Positions 9,248 to 16,216 of a stretch of 64,000 nucleotides of DNA are shown piece after piece. The notes beneath the pieces were generated by a model that saw nothing but the letters and a program-made list of their open reading frames with translations, was not told where the DNA came from and ran no database searches. Numbering within the stretch: the first letter of the stretch is position 1; each line of letters opens with the position of its first letter. Origin of the DNA: Pokkaliibacter sp. MBI-7 (GTDB lineage: Bacteria > Pseudomonadota > Gammaproteobacteria > Pseudomonadales > Balneatricaceae). The stretch covers positions 496,001 through 560,000 of the forward strand of contig NZ_JARVTG010000001.1 of the NCBI RefSeq assembly GCF_029846635.1, given 5' to 3'. Position numbers and translations under genes: made by a program.

Positions 9248-9727
9248 ATGAGCGAAACACGAAAGAAGCGCCAGCACCGTTACGATCCCGCCAGCGAAGA
9301 ATTCCAGAAGGAAGAGTTCCCCTTCTACTGGCTGGCAAGGGTTCACGGTCGCTACAGCCTCGCCATGGAAAAGGCGCTGAAGAAGGCAGGCGTTGATATT
9401 CCCCGCTGGCGCATCCTGTTTATCCTCAAGGAAGAAGGCCACTCCAGCATCTCTGAAATTGCTGAGCACGCCATCGCCAAGCTGCCCACCATCACCAAGA
9501 TTGTCTACCGCATGAAGGCGGACGGTCTGGTGGATACCCAAACAAGTGCCGAAGATGGCCGTGTGACGGTAGTGTCTCTCACCGAAGCAGGCTGGGATAC
9601 CATCGCCCGCATTCAGGAAGTCACCGGCACCCTGTTCCGTCAGAGCTTCAAAGGCATGACCGAGGCGCAGATCAACCGCCTCAACGGCATGCTGGAAACC
9701 ATCTTCAACAACCTGCCCGAACACTGA
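9248..9727 (+). CDS. MarR-family transcriptional regulator
   Basis: The 159-aa protein has the MarR winged helix: RWRILFILKEEGHSSISEIA, a recognition helix around KLPTITKIVYRMKADGLV, and the wing SAEDGRVTVVSLTEAG. The family usually represses and is released by phenolic or other small ligands. It lies 126 bp after the aldolase on the same strand and is the best candidate regulator of the upstream catabolic cluster. An imperfect hairpin with no T-tract follows at 9732-9762. Confidence 0.87.
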   Translation: MSETRKKRQHRYDPASEEFQKEEFPFYWLARVHGRYSLAMEKALKKAGVDIPRWRILFILKEEGHSSISEIAEHAIAKLPTITKIVYRMKADGLVDTQTSAEDGRVTVVSLTEAGWDTIARIQEVTGTLFRQSFKGMTEAQINRLNGMLETIFNNLPEH

Positions 9728-9779
9728 CCCTCAGAGCACAGTCGCCCGGCTGTGCCGCTCTGCACGCTACCTGCACAGA

Positions 9780-10229
9780 TCAGTAAGTCTTGTAAGGCAG
9801 AAACTTGCCTGACAGCACCAGTTTAACCCTGTCTCCTTTGGGATCTTCCTCACGCTGAATATCCATGGTGAAGTCGATGGCGCTCATGATGCCGTCGCCG
9901 AACTCTTCATGGATCAGCTCCTTGATGGTACTGCCGTACACGCTGACCACTTCGTACAGGCGATAGACCAGTGGATCGGTTGGTACCGCCGTGCTCAGCG
10001 AGCCTTTGCTGGGCACAATCTGCAGCCATGCCACCGCCTCATCATTGAGATTGAAAATGGCGCCGATTTTCTCCGCCTGCGCCCTGGTAAAGGTCATCTG
10101 GCCAAGGCAGGCGGCGGTGGTCCACTCCTTTGACTGGCCGATCATCTCGGCCACCTCATGCCACTGCAGGCCCTTGCGCACCTTACTCGCCAGAATCATG
10201 CGGGTTACGTCTTCACGGGAGCTGATCAT
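9780..10229 (-). CDS. cynS: Cyanate hydratase (cyanase)
   Basis: The 149-aa protein has the length and layout of cyanase (156 aa in E. coli): an N-terminal helix-turn-helix-like domain (MIGQSKEWTTAACLGQM) and a C-terminal catalytic domain. The catalytic residues are visible as Arg90 and Glu93 in PLVYRLYEVV and Ser116 in GIMSAIDF. It converts cyanate and bicarbonate to ammonia and CO2 as a homodecamer. There is no carbonic anhydrase (cynT) beside it. It is on the opposite strand to the MarR gene and divergent from the effector-like ORFs. Confidence 0.95.
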   Translation of the reverse strand: MISSREDVTRMILASKVRKGLQWHEVAEMIGQSKEWTTAACLGQMTFTRAQAEKIGAIFNLNDEAVAWLQIVPSKGSLSTAVPTDPLVYRLYEVVSVYGSTIKELIHEEFGDGIMSAIDFTMDIQREEDPKGDRVKLVLSGKFLPYKTY

Positions 10230-10532
10230 AGATAATTCCTTTATGAGTCAACGGCATATCAATGCCTGATTGAGATGTAAGGGAACTGCACACACTCAGG
10301 TAACGGATCTCACTGCCTAAGTCGCTGAAGTAAAAGCGTAGCTCAATCACCACCGGTGCCCTGCTCTCCAGCGGGCAGACACTCCAGCCTGTCGGCAGCA
10401 CTATCCATTCCCGCCATGCAATTACGGAACCGATTCAGTGATCAGACAAACTTAATCAACGATCAGCAGAGGCGTTGCACTGATCGCACCGTACCGCTGA
10501 CCGAAACAGCCCATAACAACGAGAGGAACGCC
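10230..10532. other. Divergent intergenic region, cynS to effector-like genes
   Basis: 303 bp upstream of both cynS (minus) and the effector-like pair (plus). GGAACC at 10426-10431 matches the -35 half of a hrp box, but 16 bp downstream the sequence is AAACTTA, which keeps only part of the CCACNNA half. A degenerate HrpL promoter is possible but weak. Nothing else was recognised. Confidence 0.3.
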
Positions 10533-10811
10533 ATGCGTCCCATTCAGGCGAGCACTGTGTCTACGCAGGATCTGGCTGCCATTGAACCACCCGCAGCCAC
10601 ATCCCCAGCCTCTTCCTCAGAACCGGTTACTGATGCAGCGCTGTCGAAGCGCCCCCGCACCTCCGGGTTACTCAACAGCCTCAGCCAGTGTCTGTTTGGC
10701 AACCATAGCGGGCCTGTCTCGCCTGTACAGCATCGCCCCTGGGTCGCCTCTGCCGAACGGGCCGAACGCCTGACTGCCCGCTGGGACGCCAGCCCAGCCC
10801 AGCCCATGTAA
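10533..10811 (+). CDS. Small Ser/Pro-rich ORF, candidate type III export-signal peptide
   Basis: A 92-aa ORF starting at an ATG preceded by GAGAGGAACGCC. Its N terminus (MRPIQASTVSTQ) fits the empirical rules for type III secreted proteins in plant pathogens: Pro/Ile at positions 3-4, no acidic residue in the first 12, and a Ser/Thr/Pro-rich first 50. No domain is recognised. Its stop and the next start share a base (ATGTAATG), so translation is probably coupled. Either it is a separate small secreted or chaperone-like product, or it is the original N terminus of the next ORF separated by a frameshift. The in-frame extension to 10356 lacks coding character. Confidence 0.5.
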   Translation: MRPIQASTVSTQDLAAIEPPAATSPASSSEPVTDAALSKRPRTSGLLNSLSQCLFGNHSGPVSPVQHRPWVASAERAERLTARWDASPAQPM

Positions 10812-12007
10812 TGACACATCAGACGAGCAGCAACAGCCTGCCAGAGCACTTTGTTCATCTGCACGTAAGAAACATCGACGAAATTGCACGGGACAAAGGT
10901 GTCAGCCCGGCCGCGCTGCCACAGGTACTGAAAAACGAAATGCACCAGTGGGTGCAGACGCTGCGACAGCATCCTTATGCCTCTGTAGGGGAACACCTGC
11001 CAACACTGGATATGCTGTATCACCTTTACAATGCTGCTCACCACCCGGATAACCAGCGTGACCCTTCGTTGCAATGGCTGTCATCCGTGCGCCACTTCGA
11101 TACCTTTACTGAGCATTTCTGCCCGGCCGGTATGGCCACATCAGGAGAGTTAGCCCAGCCCAGAGCAAAGATTGCAGATTTCGTAAAACGTTATCTGCGA
11201 TCTGTGGCCATGCCCGCTCAAACCATGACGCTGGAGGATGATGGCGAAGGGCGGTTTGCACCCGTGAAAGGCAGCCTGCTGAGGCAGTCACAGTGGTCAC
11301 CCCTGCCTGCTACGGTGGCCAAAGATCCAGAATATCTGGCCTCCTGGCTGCAGTTCAGGTTTTACGTCTCCACACCGGTGCTGCATGAAATCAATGAACT
11401 GCTGGATAGGCCGCAGTTCTTTGAGCAGCATCTGGGCCACCGCACCACCCTGTTTCATGGCACCGGCTCGGAAGCACTGAAAGGGCTTCATGGTATTGGT
11501 GAAACCCAGGCGATTAGCAGTGCCGAATCACTGGTCAGCAAGAACCTGCCTGTTGCCACCGGGGAATGGTTCAGTGAGCGGGATAATGAAGGCAAACCCA
11601 AAACCGGAGGCAGTGGTGGTCTGGGTGATGTTTATTCATCAGAGGGAGGGATCAAGGAGGCGTCTTATCATGTTGTCAGATGGTTTGATGAGTTCCCCGT
11701 CACCTTCTGCATTGACCGGCAGAAGCAGCAGGACTTCAACCAGCAGCACAACATCAGGCGGGAGTACGTGAACTCAGGCAATGAAGGCATCCTGCTTGGC
11801 CCGACCGTTCCACTCGCCAACGTCAAAACTATCGTCGCCCCTAAAGCCAACGAAGAAGCGGTTTTGCAGTGGATTGCCTGCTATTGCCCGGAGGTGCCGT
11901 TCATCTCCCACGAAGCAGCCACCCTTGCCGATGAGCACTTCAGCTATCTGGCCAAACAAAAAAAGCCCGGCGGTAAGCACCGACCGGGCAGCAAGCATTC
12001 AGCTTGA
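10811..12007 (+). CDS. Candidate type III effector with ADP-ribosyltransferase-like domain
   Basis: The 398-aa protein has no signal peptide and no recognised N-terminal domain. Residues about 210-345 resemble an ADP-ribosyltransferase core of the His-Ser-Glu kind: LFHGTG (His216), VYSSEGG (Ser276-277) and GNEGILLGP (Glu325) followed by a short strand, in the order of the NAD-binding His, the STS-like strand and the catalytic Glu. This is pattern reading, not a family hit. The C terminus is basic (KQKKPGGKHRPGSK). Its start overlaps the preceding small ORF. It sits alone between metabolic operons, and an Hrp-regulated effector elsewhere in the window makes a secreted role plausible. A stress or toxin ADP-ribosyltransferase is the alternative. 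Confidence 0.55.
   Translation: MTHQTSSNSLPEHFVHLHVRNIDEIARDKGVSPAALPQVLKNEMHQWVQTLRQHPYASVGEHLPTLDMLYHLYNAAHHPDNQRDPSLQWLSSVRHFDTFTEHFCPAGMATSGELAQPRAKIADFVKRYLRSVAMPAQTMTLEDDGEGRFAPVKGSLLRQSQWSPLPATVAKDPEYLASWLQFRFYVSTPVLHEINELLDRPQFFEQHLGHRTTLFHGTGSEALKGLHGIGETQAISSAESLVSKNLPVATGEWFSERDNEGKPKTGGSGGLGDVYSSEGGIKEASYHVVRWFDEFPVTFCIDRQKQQDFNQQHNIRREYVNSGNEGILLGPTVPLANVKTIVAPKANEEAVLQWIACYCPEVPFISHEAATLADEHFSYLAKQKKPGGKHRPGSKHSA
11956..11989 (-). terminator. Rho-independent terminator for the dgc/etf operon, inside the convergent gene
   Basis: Read on the minus strand, GCCCGG, a 13-nt loop and CCGGGC are followed by a run of eight T. It lies about 60-85 bp past the etfB stop and inside the last codons of the convergent effector-like gene, where it encodes the AKQKKPGG region. 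Confidence 0.75.
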
Positions 12008-12049
12008 AGAGGTAGCAGATAATAAAGCCTGTTCAGTAAACCGAGCGGA

Positions 12050-12844
12050 TCAGCGCAGTACCCCCTCCTCTTTCAGCATTTTCAGGATAGCCGCCGCGCC
12101 TTCTTCCACGGTTTTCGGCACGATGACCTGACCGCCATCGCCGGAGGCTTTGGCCGTTGCTGCCTTGAAGCGGTCGGCAGCGGTTTTGGCCTTGACGACC
12201 TTCAGACGCTTCGGGCGTTTACGCGCGGGCTGCGTGGTCCATTCACTGCGTTCGCTATCGGTCGTAACCACAGCGCTCAGTACCTCAATCCTGCCGCGCT
12301 GTCCCAGTGCAAAAGCACTTTGCCGTGGCGCAGGCGCCGCTTCATCAATGCACAGCACGCAGGGCAGACTGACGGTCAGGGCGCGGCGCTGTCCACGGGG
12401 CAGCGCCTGCAATACCGACGCTTTGCCATTACCGACAGACTCCACCGCCGCCACCCGCGGCACCACGGGCCAGCCCAGTTCCTGTGCCAGCAAATAAGGC
12501 AGCATACCGGATGACTCGCCCTGCTCTGCCTTACCACCGGTCAGCACCAGCGTAGCCGGATGCTGACGCAGATAATCGACCAGTACCGGCACCACATCGG
12601 CTTCTTTAGGCTGCGGCAGCACCTGCAGGGCAGGCAGCCCCATCCCCAGATACTGGCGCAGCGCTTCGTCTTCAGCATCACCGGCATGAATCGCCGCGAC
12701 CCGGGCTTTGGGCAGTGACAGTGCCAGCTCCAGTGCTTTGGCGTCCTGATCGGCACGACGGCTGCGGGCGGTTTTGGGATGCGCCCCGACCGACAGCAAT
12801 ACGCTGACGTTCAGTTCAGCAGAGGCGTCTTGTTTAGGCTGCAT
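12050..12844 (-). CDS. etfB: Electron transfer flavoprotein beta subunit of dimethylglycine catabolism
   Basis: The 264-aa protein is an ETF beta-type polypeptide: an adenine-nucleotide alpha hydrolase-like fold with ADQDAKALELALSLP near the N terminus and LVLTGGKAEQGESSGMLPYL in the middle, the equivalent of the conserved GxxxxDxxxxxxP segment. It has a Lys/Arg-rich C-terminal extension. The start at 12844 overlaps the etfA stop; an upstream start at 12868 is possible. With EtfA it should accept electrons from DgcA/DgcB and pass them on to the quinone pool. It is the last gene of the operon, with a terminator about 60 bp downstream. Confidence 0.85.
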   Translation of the reverse strand: MQPKQDASAELNVSVLLSVGAHPKTARSRRADQDAKALELALSLPKARVAAIHAGDAEDEALRQYLGMGLPALQVLPQPKEADVVPVLVDYLRQHPATLVLTGGKAEQGESSGMLPYLLAQELGWPVVPRVAAVESVGNGKASVLQALPRGQRRALTVSLPCVLCIDEAAPAPRQSAFALGQRGRIEVLSAVVTTDSERSEWTTQPARKRPKRLKVVKAKTAADRFKAATAKASGDGGQVIVPKTVEEGAAAILKMLKEEGVLR

Positions 12845-14099
12845 CTTCTTCGCCCTCCTCGGCACCACGGTAGCCGTCTACCAGTTTGATCAGTGCCGCC
12901 AGCATATCGGTAGAGTCGGCAATCACCGACAGATCCGCACGTTTGACCATATCGCAGCCAGGGTCCGTATTAATGGCAATCACCTTGTCACACTGGCCGA
13001 TACCCTGCAGATGCTGTACCGCCCCAGAAATCCCCACCGCCAGATAGACACGGGCGGTGACCCAGGTACCGGTGGCTCCCACCTGACGGAAGCGCGGCAT
13101 ATCACCGTTATCCACCGCCACACGGGAGGCGCCTTCGGTGGCACGCAGCACACTGGCGGCGTTGTGGAACAGGGCAAAATCGCGAATACCGTTACCGGCC
13201 GACAGAATAAATTCTGCTTCGCCAAGAGGAACAGCGCTCGGATCGACCGCCACCTGTCCCTTGTCTTCAATGCGACTGATCAGCGCTGGCAGCTCCAGCT
13301 GGCGAACCAGCTCTTCCAGCAGCGGTTTGGCTTCATGACGAGTTTCGCTGACCGGCTCGGCACACTCATTGGCCATCAGCAGAATACGTGAGGCCGGGCG
13401 CTGCCAGTCTTCACGCTGACCGGCGGCGCGGCAGGTGACCTGACCGTCCGCCAGTGCCCAGGCCTGAGTGGCCGGACGCTGCTTGAGTTTGGCTGCCAGC
13501 CGGCGGCCAAGATCACCGCCCCCTTCCAGGGAGTCAGGTAACAGCCACTGGCTGATCTCCAGCGTGCGCTCAAGCGTCGTCAGCACATTGAGACGTTGTT
13601 CCGGGGCATAGCCGGTGTATTTGCTGTCATCCAGCTGCAGCAGGCGATCCACGCCAGCGGTATCAAAACCGCTTTCCTTGTGCGCACCGAACACCACGGC
13701 CAGTACCGCGCCCTCGCTGCCCGTGCGGGCACTGGTCTGTCTGACCAGCTGATGGGCCAGACCCAGCACATCTTTATCATGGCTGGTCAGGCGGCCACCG
13801 ACCATGTCGGGTACCACCACCACGTAGAACGCCGGCTGCTCCACCCGGAACAGCGGCAGCTGAACCTCGGTGGTACCGCTGCGGCGTACGCTGCCACCGT
13901 CGCCGGTCTGGCCGCCGCTGCGGTCAATACGTTTGATACCGTTGGGGCCGATAAAGCCAACCGCATGAGGATTCTTGCGGACCACCCCGTTGGGGCCCAT
14001 CCACTGATCCTGCGGCGCTGCCAGACTGGCGTGCAGCGGATGCAGACGGTTGCGCAGAATCCACTCGCGGCGGGGATCACGACGGATAATATCGCTCAT
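12834..14099 (-). CDS. etfA: Electron transfer flavoprotein alpha subunit of dimethylglycine catabolism
   Basis: The 421-aa protein contains the FAD-binding C-terminal domain of ETF alpha in divergent form: ISGAVQHLQGIGQCDKVIAI and NTDPGCDMVKRADLSVIAD match the family's ISGAIQH and INKDxxAPIF segments. It is longer than typical EtfA (about 310 aa) through a Pro/Arg-rich N-terminal extension. The ATG overlaps the dgcB stop (TGATG), so translation is coupled. Gene order and form match the EtfA that serves dimethylglycine demethylation in Pseudomonas. Confidence 0.87.
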   Translation of the reverse strand: MSDIIRRDPRREWILRNRLHPLHASLAAPQDQWMGPNGVVRKNPHAVGFIGPNGIKRIDRSGGQTGDGGSVRRSGTTEVQLPLFRVEQPAFYVVVVPDMVGGRLTSHDKDVLGLAHQLVRQTSARTGSEGAVLAVVFGAHKESGFDTAGVDRLLQLDDSKYTGYAPEQRLNVLTTLERTLEISQWLLPDSLEGGGDLGRRLAAKLKQRPATQAWALADGQVTCRAAGQREDWQRPASRILLMANECAEPVSETRHEAKPLLEELVRQLELPALISRIEDKGQVAVDPSAVPLGEAEFILSAGNGIRDFALFHNAASVLRATEGASRVAVDNGDMPRFRQVGATGTWVTARVYLAVGISGAVQHLQGIGQCDKVIAINTDPGCDMVKRADLSVIADSTDMLAALIKLVDGYRGAEEGEEDAA

Positions 14100-16093
14100 C
14101 AGGCAGGCTCCCCTGTTTTGCTGGCTGACGCTCTGGCAGGCGCAGCCATGGTCACTGGCTCAGCGGTCTGCACGGCAGCCTTCTGCACTTTAGGTGTGTC
14201 CACTTCGATCAGCGCCGCAGCAAGCAGCTCAGCAATGTCTTTGATCTGCGGACGCGGCTCCACCACCCCTTCCAGCATCGCGGTGCACTGTGGGCAGCCT
14301 ACGGCCACAATCTCGGCACCGGTGGCACGGGCATCGTCCATGCGCATATCGGGGATACGCTGTTTACCGGGAATATCGGTAATCGGCGCACCACCACCGC
14401 CACCGCAGCAGCGTGAGCGGAAACCGGAGCGTTCCATTTCTTTCACTTCGATACCGAGACTGCGCAGCAGTTCGCGGGGGGCTTCATATTCACCGTTGTA
14501 GCGGCCCAGATAGCAGGGATCGTGATAGGTCACACTGCCGCCCAGATGTTTACTTACCTGCAGCGCACCTGACTGCACCAGCTCGTTCAGATAGGTGGTG
14601 TGGTGCAGCACTTCATAGTGACCGCCCAGCTCGCCGTATTCGTTTTTCAGCACATGGAAGCTGTGCGGATCACAGGTCACGATGCGCTTGAAGCGGTACT
14701 GCGACAGGGTTTGGATATTACGTTTGGCCAGCTGCTGGAAGGTGGCTTCATCCCCCAGACGACGGGCGACATCACCGCTGTCACGCTCTTCGTGAGCCAG
14801 CACAGCGAAGTCCACACCGGCCGCCTTGAGCAGCTTGACGAAGCTGCGCAGGGTGCGCTGATTACGCATGTCGAAGCCGCCATCACCGACCCAGAACAGC
14901 ACGTCAGTCTGCCTGGTCTCAGCCAGTACCGGGATCGACAGATCAGCCGCCCAGTGCATACGTGAGCCGGGCTCGAAACCGCCGGGGTTATCGGTAGCGA
15001 TCAGGTTTTCCAGCACTTCCGGGCCTTTGTTGGGCGTGGCGCCCTTCTCCAGCGTGAGGAAGCGGCGCATGTCGACGATGGCATCCACATGTTCGATCAT
15101 CATCGGGCACTCTTCCACGCAGGCACGGCAGGTGGTGCAGGACCACAGGGTTTCGGCATCCACCAGCCCTTTGACGATGGGCGAATGGGCATTGCCACCG
15201 TGCTCACCGATGGGTTTGCCGGGATAAGGGCTGCCGGCATAGTTGACGTCAGTACCGCCCGCCAGACCCACGACCATATCCTGAATCAGTTTTTTCGGGT
15301 TCAGCGGCTGGCCGGCGGCAAACGCCGGGCATACTGCTTCACAACGACCGCACTGTACGCAGGCATCAAAGCCCAGCAGCTGGTTCCATTTGAAGTCAGC
15401 GGGCTTTTCTACACCGAGTTTGGCGGCGGTCAGATCAATAGCCTTGAGACCGGTAGAACGGCCGACGCCGTCTTCAAAACGCTCGGCACGACGGTGGAAG
15501 GCCAGATGCAGCGCACCGGCAAAGGCGTGCTTCATCGGCCCGCCCCAGGTCATGCCAAAGAACATTTCACCCATGCCCCAGACGATACCCGCGGTCAGCA
15601 CCACCGCCAGCAACCAGCCTCCGGTGCCTGCGGGCAAAATACCGGCCGCTGGCAGGGTCAGCACAAAGAAGGACGCCGCGAATACCAGCAGACTTTTGGG
15701 CAGACGAATCCACGGGCCTTTGGACAGACGCGCAGGCGGATCAATACGGCGACGGTAAACGAAGACAGCACCGGTAAACATGGTGGCAGTGGTGAGCAGC
15801 AGTGCCCAGGCCAGAATGCGGCTGTCCAGTTCGAACAGATGCACCAGCACGATCAGTACGGCAGAGGCAACAAAGCCACCGGCTGTCGCAACGTGAGTGT
15901 TGGACATGGCCTTATCACGTGCCACTACATGGTGGAGGTCGACCAGATAGCGGCGTGGCATTTTCAGTAAACCGCCGATGAGATCCACCGGACTGGCCTG
16001 ACCCTGACGCCACAAACGCGCGCGGCGCACTGCACCGATCACGGCGAGGGCCAGGGCGACGAATATCAACAGGGAAAGCAGCGTGTTGAGCAT
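14099..16093 (-). CDS. dgcB: Dimethylglycine catabolism Fe-S oxidoreductase DgcB
   Basis: The 664-aa protein has N-terminal transmembrane helices (residues 1-200), then two 4Fe-4S motifs, CVQCGRCEAVCP near 243 and CTTCRACVEECP near 315, and two heterodisulfide-reductase-type cysteine-rich (CCG) domains, the last with DPCYLGRYNGEYE and RSRCCGGGGG near 560. This is the layout of DgcB, which relays electrons from the flavin demethylase DgcA to ETF and the membrane. It lies between dgcA and etfA as in Pseudomonas. Confidence 0.93.
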   Translation of the reverse strand: MLNTLLSLLIFVALALAVIGAVRRARLWRQGQASPVDLIGGLLKMPRRYLVDLHHVVARDKAMSNTHVATAGGFVASAVLIVLVHLFELDSRILAWALLLTTATMFTGAVFVYRRRIDPPARLSKGPWIRLPKSLLVFAASFFVLTLPAAGILPAGTGGWLLAVVLTAGIVWGMGEMFFGMTWGGPMKHAFAGALHLAFHRRAERFEDGVGRSTGLKAIDLTAAKLGVEKPADFKWNQLLGFDACVQCGRCEAVCPAFAAGQPLNPKKLIQDMVVGLAGGTDVNYAGSPYPGKPIGEHGGNAHSPIVKGLVDAETLWSCTTCRACVEECPMMIEHVDAIVDMRRFLTLEKGATPNKGPEVLENLIATDNPGGFEPGSRMHWAADLSIPVLAETRQTDVLFWVGDGGFDMRNQRTLRSFVKLLKAAGVDFAVLAHEERDSGDVARRLGDEATFQQLAKRNIQTLSQYRFKRIVTCDPHSFHVLKNEYGELGGHYEVLHHTTYLNELVQSGALQVSKHLGGSVTYHDPCYLGRYNGEYEAPRELLRSLGIEVKEMERSGFRSRCCGGGGGAPITDIPGKQRIPDMRMDDARATGAEIVAVGCPQCTAMLEGVVEPRPQIKDIAELLAAALIEVDTPKVQKAAVQTAEPVTMAAPARASASKTGEPA

Positions 16094-16133
16094 AAACCTG
16101 GCTCCTGACTGCGAGCTTCAAGCTGTCAGCTGC

Positions 16134-16175
16134 AGGCTGCAAGCAGCGACTCAATGGCTTGAACGCTTGCAGCCT
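16134..16175. repeat. Palindromic intergenic element (REP-like hairpin)
   Basis: AGGCTGCAAGC and its exact reverse complement GCTTGCAGCCT are separated by 20 bp in the 123-bp gap between dgcA and dgcB. The surrounding sequence is also rich in AGCTTCAAGC-type half repeats. It resembles the small extragenic palindromes common in pseudomonads and may stabilise or attenuate the operon mRNA. Confidence 0.6.
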
Positions 16176-16216
16176 GGAGCTTGAGGCATGGGGCTACTTA
16201 TGAGTAACGATGTGGT

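Noticed and set aside
9732..9762. Terminator after the MarR gene
   Set aside because: CAGAGCACAG can pair with CTGTGC and CTCTG only with a bulge and there is no T-tract.
10426..10454. hrp box upstream of the effector-like pair
   Set aside because: GGAACC is perfect but the -10 half reads AAACTTA rather than CCACNNA; too weak to call, although the distance would suit.
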